Shown: piece by piece, positions 34,445 to 41,695 of the stretch
Layout: each line of letters opens with the position of its first letter
Numbering within the stretch: the stretch's first letter is position 1
Source: Planctomycetota bacterium
Lineage (GTDB): Bacteria; Planctomycetota; UBA1135; JADKAF01
DNA length: 64,000 nt
Direction of reading: 5' to 3'
Assembly: GCA_016719295.1 (NCBI GenBank)
Contig: JADKAF010000001.1
Span: forward strand, 1,550,001 to 1,614,000
The notes under the pieces: model-generated
What the model was told of the DNA's origin: nothing
The model's database searches: none
What the model saw: only the letters and a program-made list of their open reading frames with translations
Program-made: the position numbers and the translations under genes

Positions 34445-36154
34445 TTGTACGATCGCGCCCCCTCCGCCCGAGATCCGCGCTTCGGCGTAGCCGCCGCCGC
34501 GCGCCACGAGCTCGCCCATGCTCTCGCTCTGCTGCGCTGCCTTGCTGCTCTTCTCGCCACAGGAGCCGTTCCCGAGCCGCCGCGCGCCGCGGAAGAGGCG
34601 CTGCGTCTGGAGGCGATCCGCAGCGCCGCCCGCTTGATCGGGCTGGAGCTCGACGAGGGCGAGGCGCGGCAGATGCTGGGCGGCGTCGCTCGCAACGCGG
34701 CGAGCTTCCGAGCGCTGCGCGAGCGCGCGCTCGAGAATGCGCTCGCGCCGGCGACGCGCTTCCACCCGCTGCCCGCGGGTGAAACGCCGCGCGTCCTCGC
34801 GCTGCCGCCGCGCGCGACCGAGCTGCCGGCGGCGACGCGCCCCGCGGATCTGGAGGAGCTCGCGTTCGCCGAGATCTCCACGCTCGCTTCGCTCGTGCGC
34901 ACGCGACAGCTGAGCTGCGAAGAGCTGACGACGAGCTTCCTCGCGCGCTTGAAGCGCCTCGATGCGGAGCTGCACTGCGTGATCTCCTTCTGCGAGGAGC
35001 GCGCGCTCGCGACCGCGCGCGCTCTCGATGCCGAGCTCGCGGCCGGCAAGTGGCGCGGGCCGCTGCATGGCATCCCCTTCGGCGCCAAGGATCTCTTCGC
35101 CGCCAAGGGCGCACCGACCACCTGGGGTGCGGAGCCGTTCGCGGCGCAGAGCTTCGACGAAGACGCGACGGTGATCGCGCGGCTGGAGGAGGCCGGCGCG
35201 GTGCTGATCGCAAAGCTCTCGCTCGGCGCGCTCGCGATGGGCGACGTGTGGTTCGGCGAGACGACGCGCAACCCGTGGAACCCGAGCCAGGGCTCGAGCG
35301 GCTCGAGCGCGGGCTCGGCGAGCGCGCTCGCCGCCGGCGGCGTGGTCTTCGCCCTCGGCACGGAGACGCTGGGCTCGATCGTCTCACCGTCGGTGCGCTG
35401 CGGCTGCACGGCGCTGCGACCGACCTTCGGCCGCGTCAGCCGCCACGGCGCCATGGCGCTCTCGTGGACGATGGACAAGGTCGGGCCGATGGCGCGGAGC
35501 TTCGCCGACGCCGCGCTGGTGCTCGAGGCGATCGCGGGCACGGATGGCCAGGACGGCGATGTGCTGCCCGCGCCGCCGTTCCGCGCCCCCGCGCCGATCG
35601 ACGTCCGCGGGTGGAAGGTCGGCTATCCTGCGGACGCCTACCCCGAAGGCCGCGGCGCGATCTTTGACGAGCTGCGTTCGCTCGGCGTCGAGCTCGTGCC
35701 GCTCGAGTGGAGCTCGCTCTCCGCCGCTCCGCTGCGCGTGGTCCTCGAGGTCGAAGCCGCGGCCGCGTTCGACGAGCTGACGCGCTCGGGGCGCGACGAC
35801 CTGCTGAAGCGCCAGTCCCCCGACGCGTGGCCGAATCTCTTCCGCACGGCGCGCCTCGTCCCGGCCGTGGAGTACGTGCAGGCGCAGCGCGCGCGCACGC
35901 GCCTCCTCTGGGAGCTCCACCGGCGAATGGAGGGGCTCGCGGCCATCGTGCATCCGCCGTTCTGGTGGCTGCTGGAGTTCAACCTGAGCGGCCATCCCAC
36001 CGCTGTCGCGCCGTTCGGTGCGCGCCGCGGCGGAGCACCCGACTCCATCGCCTTCACCGGCCAGCTATACGACGAAGCGCGCTTGCTCGCGCTCGCCACC
36101 GCCTGGCAGGCTTCCACTTCCCATCACCTGCGCCATCCTCCGCGTGCGCGCTGA
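34445..36154 (+). CDS. Amidase signature family hydrolase; N-terminus uncertain
   Basis: Amidase signature enzyme with the Ser-cisSer-Lys triad: Lys in LHGIPFGAKDLF, the nucleophile in the QGSSGSSAGSAS loop and the cis-Ser in GTETLGSI. Length from the TTG at 34445 is 569 residues. The region LEAIRSAARLIGLELDEGEARQML to RFHPLPAG matches the N-terminal helical part of secreted planctomycete and Bacteroidota amidases. The TTG start is doubtful. An ATG at 34518, one phase off, opens MLSLCCAALLLFSPQEP, a good signal peptide, so the true gene may start there with a one-base deletion before about 34600. The substrate is an unknown amide. The OB-fold-like lipoprotein follows 26 bases later. Confidence 0.78.
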   Translation: MYDRAPSARDPRFGVAAAARHELAHALALLRCLAALLATGAVPEPPRAAEEALRLEAIRSAARLIGLELDEGEARQMLGGVARNAASFRALRERALENALAPATRFHPLPAGETPRVLALPPRATELPAATRPADLEELAFAEISTLASLVRTRQLSCEELTTSFLARLKRLDAELHCVISFCEERALATARALDAELAAGKWRGPLHGIPFGAKDLFAAKGAPTTWGAEPFAAQSFDEDATVIARLEEAGAVLIAKLSLGALAMGDVWFGETTRNPWNPSQGSSGSSAGSASALAAGGVVFALGTETLGSIVSPSVRCGCTALRPTFGRVSRHGAMALSWTMDKVGPMARSFADAALVLEAIAGTDGQDGDVLPAPPFRAPAPIDVRGWKVGYPADAYPEGRGAIFDELRSLGVELVPLEWSSLSAAPLRVVLEVEAAAAFDELTRSGRDDLLKRQSPDAWPNLFRTARLVPAVEYVQAQRARTRLLWELHRRMEGLAAIVHPPFWWLLEFNLSGHPTAVAPFGARRGGAPDSIAFTGQLYDEARLLALATAWQASTSHHLRHPPRAR

Positions 36155-36180
36155 AGGCGCGTGCGACCGATCGAGAACTC

Positions 36181-37029
36181 ATGATGCGCCTCCCGTTCCT
36201 CCGCGCCGTTCCCGCTCTCCGCGCCGCCCGCGCCGCCGGCTGCGCTTCCGCCCTCTCGCTGCTGCTCCTCGCCGCGAGCTGCGAGAAGCGCGCCGAGCCC
36301 TACTACGAGCGCAGCACGAGCGGATCCGGCGCCGCCGCCACCGCTCCGAGCGGGTCGAGCACGACCAGCCTTCCACACGCCCACCCGACCGCTCCCCTGC
36401 CGCCAGGCACGCCGAGCGCCGCGGAGGCGCGTTCGCTCTCCGGCCGCGTGCTCGAGACCTACGACTCGGAGACGGGTAGCTACACCTACGCGAAGCTCGC
36501 GCTCGCGGAAGGCGGTGAGGCCTGGGTCGCTGGACCGCTCGTGAAGCTGGCGCAAGGTCAGCTCGTGTTGGCGAGCGGCGCCACGCTCCAGCGCGGCTTC
36601 CCCACGAGGCAGCGGACCTTCGACGAGCTGTGGCTCGCCCAAGCGCTCCTCCCCGATGAGGCCGCGACGGCGCAGCCGAGCGCTTCGAAGGCGACGAGCG
36701 CGCCGCGGGCCGAGCCGGTCGAGCCCGCCGAAGGCGGCCTGAAGATCGCCGACGTGCTGGCGCGCTCCGCGGAGCTGGCGGGGCGCAGCGTGCGCGTGCG
36801 CGGCCGCGTGACACGCGTCACGCCGATGATCGGCGGCACGTGGGTGCACGTGGAGGACGGATCGGTCGAGGCCGCGCGCGACGACCTGACCTTCATCCTC
36901 GTCGAGGGCGAGGCCGAGGTCGCGCCGGGCGAGATCGCGACGCTCGAGGGCACGCTCAGCCTCGACCACGAGATGGCGCGCGCGCACCGCGCGGAAGCGA
37001 TCGTCGTGGAGAAGGCGAAGAAGCTCTGA
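36181..37029 (+). CDS. Lipoprotein with OB-fold-like domain
   Basis: 282 residues. The N-terminus has a lipoprotein signal with lipobox AASC (Cys about 36). A Ser/Thr/Pro-rich linker (about 45-80) leads to a small beta-rich region (about 85-140; GRVLETYDSETGSYTYAKL). The C-terminal part (about 190-280) resembles OB-fold nucleic-acid/anti-codon-type domains: SVRVRGRVTRVTPMIGGTWVH, DLTFILVEGEAEVAPGEIATLEG. On lipoproteins such domains are more likely small-ligand or protein binders. Nothing catalytic is seen. It follows the amidase gene by 26 bases and converges with the YdcF-like gene 4 bases downstream. Confidence 0.65.
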   Translation: MMRLPFLRAVPALRAARAAGCASALSLLLLAASCEKRAEPYYERSTSGSGAAATAPSGSSTTSLPHAHPTAPLPPGTPSAAEARSLSGRVLETYDSETGSYTYAKLALAEGGEAWVAGPLVKLAQGQLVLASGATLQRGFPTRQRTFDELWLAQALLPDEAATAQPSASKATSAPRAEPVEPAEGGLKIADVLARSAELAGRSVRVRGRVTRVTPMIGGTWVHVEDGSVEAARDDLTFILVEGEAEVAPGEIATLEGTLSLDHEMARAHRAEAIVVEKAKKL

Positions 37030-37033
37030 GCGC

Positions 37034-37708
37034 TCAGAGCGCCTCGAGCACCGGATCGCGAAGGACGTAGACGTCGAGCACCGCGCGCACGCGCGCGGCG
37101 ATCTCGCGTCCGCGATTCCGGAAGAGCGTCGAGAACGAGTAGCTGACGCCGGGCTCGGCGCCGACGCCGACGGCGTCGAGCCCCGCGTGCTGCGCGAGGA
37201 AGACCGCGCGGGCCACGTGGAACGGATTCGAAACCACGATGGCTCCGCTCAATCCGAAGATGCGCCGGGCGCGCGCCATGGTGTCGATGGTCCGCAGCCC
37301 CTCGCGATCCTCGAGCAGCGCTTCCGCCGGCACGCCGCGCGCGAGGAGGAAGGCGCTCATGGCGGCGACCTCGTCTGCTCCCGGCCCGAGCCCGTCTCCG
37401 CTCAGCAGGATCCGGGGCGCCTTGCCCGCGCGGTAGAGCAGCAGCGCGGTCTCCAGGCGATCGGCCAGCATGGGCGAGACGATGCCGCCCGGATCCACGC
37501 GCGCGCCGAGCACGAGGATCGCCTCGCGTTCGGGCACCTCGGTCCGGGGGTAGAGCCGCGGCCGCGCGCTCCGCAGCACGTGCTCGTGCGCCACGGCGAA
37601 CGAGAGGAGCAGAAGGATCGCCGCGATGGCGCCGACGCGCAGGCCGAGCCGGCGCGCGCTCGGCCGCCCCTCGGGGCGGCGGCGGTGACGAGAACCTGCG
37701 GTTTCCAA
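37034..37708 (-). CDS. YdcF/SanA-like DUF218 membrane protein
   Basis: About 224 residues from TTG 37708. One transmembrane anchor (RVGAIAAILLLLSFAVA) is followed by the DUF218 domain: AILVLGARVDPGG, ADRLETALLLYRAGKAPRILLSGDG, AMSAFLLARGVP, EDREGLRTIDTMARA and IVVSNPFHVARAVFLA. Acidic and His residues at these blocks line the conserved cleft. SanA relatives affect envelope permeability, with unknown chemistry. The frame is open to 37792, but that start would add an unusually long polar N-terminus and leave almost no space to the divergent thioredoxin-like gene, so the shorter product is preferred. Confidence 0.72.
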   Translation of the reverse strand: METAGSRHRRRPEGRPSARRLGLRVGAIAAILLLLSFAVAHEHVLRSARPRLYPRTEVPEREAILVLGARVDPGGIVSPMLADRLETALLLYRAGKAPRILLSGDGLGPGADEVAAMSAFLLARGVPAEALLEDREGLRTIDTMARARRIFGLSGAIVVSNPFHVARAVFLAQHAGLDAVGVGAEPGVSYSFSTLFRNRGREIAARVRAVLDVYVLRDPVLEAL

Positions 37709-37810
37709 ATGCTTGAGTCCGCGAAGTGCTGCGTAGAGTATGCAGGATCGCCGGAGCTCCGACGCCGTCGGACCGGCAGCCACTCCTCTCACTCCGGACC
37801 CGACACTCCA

Positions 37811-38812
37811 ATGCGCCTCCTTTCTCCGTTGGCCGCCCTTCTCCTAATGGCTGCGCCGCTCGCGGCGCAGGACGCGGCCCACGCGACCTGGTACCCCGAC
37901 TTCGACGAGGCCGCGAAGGCCGCGCGCGAGGCGAAGAAGAACCTGCTCGTCGACTTCACGGGCTCGGACTGGTGCGGCTGGTGCATCAAGCTGCACAAGG
38001 AAGTCTTCGATCACGAGGAGTTCCTGAAGCCGATCGGCGAAGGCTATCTGCTCGTCGCGCTGGACTTCCCGCAGGCCGATGAGATCAAGGCCAAGGTGCC
38101 GAACCCGAAGCGCAACGAGGAGCTGAGCCAGAAGTACGGGGTCCAGGGCTTCCCGACGATCCTGCTCATGACGCCGGATGGCGAGGTCTTCGGTCGCACG
38201 GGCTACCAGCAGGGCGGCCCGGCGAAGTATGTCGAGCACCTGAACGAGATCGCCGTCGCCGGAAAGGCCTCGCTGGCCACGGCGAAGGAGCTCGAGACCA
38301 AGTTCGCCGCCGCGAAGGGCGAGGCACAGATCGCCATCGTCCGCGAGGCGATCGAGCTGCTGGCCAAGGCGACCGGCGAGACGATCGGCGCCGAAGTCTT
38401 CGAGAAGCTCGCGCGCGCGGCCTTCGAGCTCGACAAGGACAACTCGAAGGGCCTGAAGCTCGCGGCGATCGATGCTCTGCTCCGCGCCGGCAAGCTGGAC
38501 GCGGAGCTCGCCTCCAGCGTCACCGCGCTCGACCCGAAGAACGAGAAGGGCATCTACGAGAAGCTCGTCCTCGCGCAGGTGAACGCGGTGGAGAAGGTGA
38601 CGGAGGCCCTCGCTTCGATCGAAGCCCTGGACGCCCTCGGCATCCAGAGCAAGGAGATCGCGAAGGAGCTCTACGTCCCGGCGGCGTTCTGGAACCAGCG
38701 CTTCGCGAAGGACATGGAGAAGGCGAAGAAGTTCGCGCAGAAGGCGCTCGATCTCGGCGTCGATGACAACCCGCAGCTGAAGCAGGCGCTCGAAGGCCTG
38801 ATCAACGGCTGA
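37811..38812 (+). CDS. Secreted thioredoxin-fold protein (WCGWC)
   Basis: 333 residues with a signal peptide ending LAAQ. The thioredoxin-like domain (about 25-150) has the redox motif Cys55-Gly-Trp-Cys58 in GSDWCGWCIKLHKEVF and the cis-Pro region GVQGFPTILLMTPDG. The C-terminal 180 residues are charged, Ala/Lys-rich and helical, like TPR-type or helical tails on DUF255/thioredoxin-7 family proteins. It probably reduces or transfers disulfides in the periplasm. The upstream 100 bases contain TTGAGT and TAGAGT-like elements (37713-37739), possible promoter parts, although their 15-base spacing is short. The stop is followed by a strong terminator hairpin. Confidence 0.82.
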   Translation: MRLLSPLAALLLMAAPLAAQDAAHATWYPDFDEAAKAAREAKKNLLVDFTGSDWCGWCIKLHKEVFDHEEFLKPIGEGYLLVALDFPQADEIKAKVPNPKRNEELSQKYGVQGFPTILLMTPDGEVFGRTGYQQGGPAKYVEHLNEIAVAGKASLATAKELETKFAAAKGEAQIAIVREAIELLAKATGETIGAEVFEKLARAAFELDKDNSKGLKLAAIDALLRAGKLDAELASSVTALDPKNEKGIYEKLVLAQVNAVEKVTEALASIEALDALGIQSKEIAKELYVPAAFWNQRFAKDMEKAKKFAQKALDLGVDDNPQLKQALEGLING

Positions 38813-38859
38813 GTCTGCTCGCAGCGTCGACGCCGAGGCGCCGTCGCCGCATTCCGAAA

Positions 38860-38897
38860 CGAGCCGCCTCGCGCGTAACTGACGCGCGGGCGGCTCG
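38860..38897 (+). terminator. 15-bp hairpin terminator after the thioredoxin-like gene
   Basis: CGAGCCGCC-T-CGCGCG (38860-38875) pairs with CGCGCGGGCGGCTCG (38883-38897) with one bulged T and the loop TAACTGA. A pyrimidine-rich tail (CTCCATCTCTCC) follows. Confidence 0.7.
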
Positions 38898-38912
38898 CTC
38901 CATCTCTCCGCG

Positions 38913-40037
38913 ATGAGCTCCCTACCGTCCTCGCTCGCGCGCCGCGTCGCGCCGCTTCTCCTCCTCGTCCTCGGCGCCTGCGCGAGCGGGCGCTACCTCG
39001 AGCTGCGGCCCGAGAGCGAGCACCCGTGCCTCCGGGCCGAGCTCGCTCTCGGCGCAGAGGCGCGCGCCTTCGAGACCGTGCACCTCGAGACGCGCGGCGC
39101 CGAGCGCCGCGATGCGCTGCTGCGGCTCGCCGTTCATCGCCCGAGGCAGCTCACCGCGCCGCGCCTGATCGTGCTCCTTCACGGCGCGCTCTCGGACCAC
39201 CGCACCTTTCGCTTCCTCGCCCCGCGCCTGGCGGTGGACGGGCGCTGCGACGTCGTCGCGATCGACCTGCCCGGCTGCGGCGCGAGCGAAGGCTGGCCCG
39301 CGCGGCGCGGCGTCTGCGACGGCTTCACCCCCGCCTTCACCGCCGAGCGCGTGATGGAGTGCCTGGAGGCGCTGGAGCCCGAGCTACCGCACGGCGCGCC
39401 GATCCTGCTGGTGGGCCATTCCTACGGCGGAGCCGTCGCGCTCGAGTGCGCCCAGCCCGCGCAACGAGCGCTCTTCCCGCGCGCCGCCGCGCGCCTCGAC
39501 GGCCTGGCCTTGATCGCGCCCTACGACTCCTCCACCGGCTACAAGGTCCCCGTGCTGGAGGAGATCGCGGCGCTGGACGCGCTGCAGATCGCGCTCGCGC
39601 AGCTCACCGGTCTGCTGCGGCGCACGATCGCGGACGCGATCTGGGAAGGCAGCGCCGAGCCTGGAGCGCTCCCTCGCGAGGAGGCCGATCGCCTGATCGA
39701 GATCCTGAGCAGCGGTGAGCTGCGCCGCGCTGCGCAGTGGATGCTGCGTCGCGCTGCGCCCTGGCGCGAGGATGGGACGCTCGACACCACGTGCGCGCAG
39801 AGGCTCGCGCGGCGCTATGCGTCGCTCGCGTTGCCGTGCCTCTTGCTCTGGGGAGCGCAGGACGACACCTTGCCGCTCGCGCTTGGCGAAGGGCTGCGCG
39901 CGAAGCTCCCGCGCGCGGAGCTACGCTTGATCGCGGAGAGCAAGCACTCGCCTCAGGTGGAGCGCCCCGCGGCTTGCGCGCGCGAGATCCTCTCGTTCGC
40001 GGAGACGCTCGGCGTCCCCGCGAACGCGTCTCACTGA
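38913..40037 (+). CDS. Alpha/beta-hydrolase lipoprotein
   Basis: 374 residues. The lipobox LGAC (Cys23) anchors it to a membrane. The alpha/beta-hydrolase fold is clear: oxyanion region LIVLLHGALSDHRTF (about 85-100), nucleophile elbow GHSYGG with Ser170, Asp in LLLWGAQDDTLPLA (about 318) and His in ESKHSPQVERP (about 347). CVFAIDLPGCGASEG-like residues (VVAIDLPGCGASEG, 114-127) are typical. The substrate is unknown; an esterase or lipase-like activity in the periplasm is likely. The ATG lies 15 bases after the preceding terminator. The 3' end overlaps the convergent minus-strand gene by 7 bases. Confidence 0.8.
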   Translation: MSSLPSSLARRVAPLLLLVLGACASGRYLELRPESEHPCLRAELALGAEARAFETVHLETRGAERRDALLRLAVHRPRQLTAPRLIVLLHGALSDHRTFRFLAPRLAVDGRCDVVAIDLPGCGASEGWPARRGVCDGFTPAFTAERVMECLEALEPELPHGAPILLVGHSYGGAVALECAQPAQRALFPRAAARLDGLALIAPYDSSTGYKVPVLEEIAALDALQIALAQLTGLLRRTIADAIWEGSAEPGALPREEADRLIEILSSGELRRAAQWMLRRAAPWREDGTLDTTCAQRLARRYASLALPCLLLWGAQDDTLPLALGEGLRAKLPRAELRLIAESKHSPQVERPAACAREILSFAETLGVPANASH

Positions 40038-40966
40038 CCGCCGCCTTCCTTCTTCGGAGCGGGCGTCGGCGCCGGCTCGGCGACCTTCGCGCCGACCTTC
40101 GGCTCTTCGATGCGCACGAGCTGGAGATCCATGTCGATGTCCATGTTCATGCCCGTGCCGGTCATGTTGAGCTTCATCTTCGTGCCGGTCTTCTCGGCGC
40201 GCCCCGCGGAGAGATTCAGCTCGACCTTGCCCGTGGCGGGCTGGCCCGTGACCTTCATGGTGCCGCCCATCGGCGACTCCATCTCCTGCGGCTCGCCGAA
40301 GCTCACCTTCTGCTCGATCACCGCGACGCCGTTGGCGAAGGAGAGCAGCTTGTTCTCCTGCGCCATCTTGACCTCGCCCATGCCCCCGCCGAGCGGCATC
40401 GTGTTCTCCGCCTTCCAGGTCTCGCCGATGGCGACCGCCTGCTCGGGCAGCACGATCGACTCCTTGGCGAACATCGACTCCAGGTCGTCGACGCTCATCT
40501 GACCGGAGAGCTTCTCTTCGAGCTCGGGCGGGAACTTCAGGTTCTTAACCTGTCCGCGGCGGTCCATCTGGAACTTCATGGTGACGCCCACCAGCACGGC
40601 CATGTCGGCCATCTGGCCCGCGTCCGCGTCCTTCACGTCGGAGTCGTAGACCTGCTCGCCCATCATCGGGTTCGACAGCTTGGTCTGGAGCCGCTTCATC
40701 GTGCGCTCCATCTTCGCCGAGCCATCGGCCAGGACTTCGACGACCTTCGTGTGCATCGTCATCTCGATCGAGACCTGCGTCTCGATCTTCTGCCCGAACA
40801 TGTCCATCTGCATGGCCATCTCCGAACTCATGCGATGCCACGTGATGGCGTCCTTCGCGTAGCTGAAGCGCAGCTCGTGGCGCTGGGGCTCCTGAGCGGC
40901 GACGACGCAGGCGAGCAGAGCGAAGGCGGAGATCGTACGCGCGGTGGCGCGGCGGGAGAGCAGCAT
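40031..40966 (-). CDS. Secreted beta-rich protein of unknown function
   Basis: 311 residues with a signal peptide (MLLSRRATARTISAFALLAC...VVAAQEP). The mature part is rich in Met, Lys and Thr/Val and strand-like throughout (ISSEMAMQMDMFGQKIET-like residues, MTMHTKVVEVLADGS, GQVKNLKFPPELEEKL, GETWKAENTMPLGGG). It ends in a Pro/Lys tail. The pattern (first-person-style 'ratio of treated to untreated' repeats are absent; VLPEQAVAIGETWK is present) resembles DUF6263-like secreted proteins, but I do not recognise it firmly. GAGG sits nine bases before the ATG. A TATACT hexamer on the minus strand at 41029-41024 may be its -10. It follows the DUF3299-like gene in the same direction. Confidence 0.7.
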   Translation of the reverse strand: MLLSRRATARTISAFALLACVVAAQEPQRHELRFSYAKDAITWHRMSSEMAMQMDMFGQKIETQVSIEMTMHTKVVEVLADGSAKMERTMKRLQTKLSNPMMGEQVYDSDVKDADAGQMADMAVLVGVTMKFQMDRRGQVKNLKFPPELEEKLSGQMSVDDLESMFAKESIVLPEQAVAIGETWKAENTMPLGGGMGEVKMAQENKLLSFANGVAVIEQKVSFGEPQEMESPMGGTMKVTGQPATGKVELNLSAGRAEKTGTKMKLNMTGTGMNMDIDMDLQLVRIEEPKVGAKVAEPAPTPAPKKEGGGQ

Positions 40967-41057
40967 CGAAGCGATCCTCGGGTGCACGTTCGGTCGGGCG
41001 CCGATCGGGCTCGGCAGAGGCGGAGTATACCGCCGGCCGCCCTGCATCGCCTTCCGC

Positions 41058-41591
41058 CTACTCGCCGGACGGCTCGTCCTCGACGAGCCGAGGTTCGCGC
41101 AGGCGGTAGAAGCTGCGCACATAGCCCCATTCGTCGCGCTGCGGGCCTACCGCCAAGACGCCGCGGATACGCACTCGCCCGAAGATCCTGCGCTCGAGCT
41201 CCGCAGGCGACCCACCCAGGATCTCGATCCACTCGGTGAAGGGCGGCAGGACGCAGAGGCAGCAGGAGTTGGGTGCGCGCGTCAGCACGAAGCCGAGGGC
41301 GGACTCCTCGCCCCAGGTGATCGGAGCGAGCTCGGCCTCGATCTCGATCGCGCGCCCGTCGAGCGCGGCGACGTCCTGCGGCACGGGCGGATCCGCGCGA
41401 TCCTCGCCCGGCTCCGCGGGCTGCCAGTCGAAGCCGGCGAGCAGACCCCAGTCCACGGACCGCGGAGCCGGGCTCTCGGCGGGCGGGGCCGAAGCGCAGC
41501 CGGCCCACGCCAGCGCGGAGGCGGCGAGCCCCGCACGCGCGGCGCGCGGAACGAGACCGAAGCGGTCGGGTCGGCAGCGTCGTCGAGTCAT
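41058..41591 (-). CDS. DUF3299-like lipoprotein
   Basis: 177 residues with a lipobox WAGC (Cys about 32). The region VPQDVAALDGRAIEIEAELAP to CCLCVLPPFTEWIEI has the layout of DUF3299: an L-DGR-V/I strand, a hydrophobic strand, then a cysteine followed by a PP motif and a hydrophobic strand. DUF3299 proteins are small periplasmic OB-like proteins of unknown role that occur near ABC exporters. No enzyme motif is seen. It is divergent from the TMTC-like membrane protein, with about 100 bases between the starts. Confidence 0.68.
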   Translation of the reverse strand: MTRRRCRPDRFGLVPRAARAGLAASALAWAGCASAPPAESPAPRSVDWGLLAGFDWQPAEPGEDRADPPVPQDVAALDGRAIEIEAELAPITWGEESALGFVLTRAPNSCCLCVLPPFTEWIEILGGSPAELERRIFGRVRIRGVLAVGPQRDEWGYVRSFYRLREPRLVEDEPSGE

Positions 41592-41657
41592 GGCCTTCGA
41601 GGATGCCGACTCGCCGGCGGCGTTGCCAGCTGCGGTTCGGCGGAGCTGCAGCGGAGA

Positions 41658-41687
41658 TTGGCGCGCGGCGCTCCCGTTCCCTAGTAT
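41658..41687 (+). promoter_or_regulatory. Sigma70-type promoter candidate for a near-leaderless mRNA
   Basis: TTGGCG (41658-41663), an 18-base spacer and TAGTAT (41682-41687). The predicted transcription start near 41694 is about 2 bases before the GTG at 41696. Confidence 0.45.
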
Positions 41688-41695
41688 CCGCGCCC

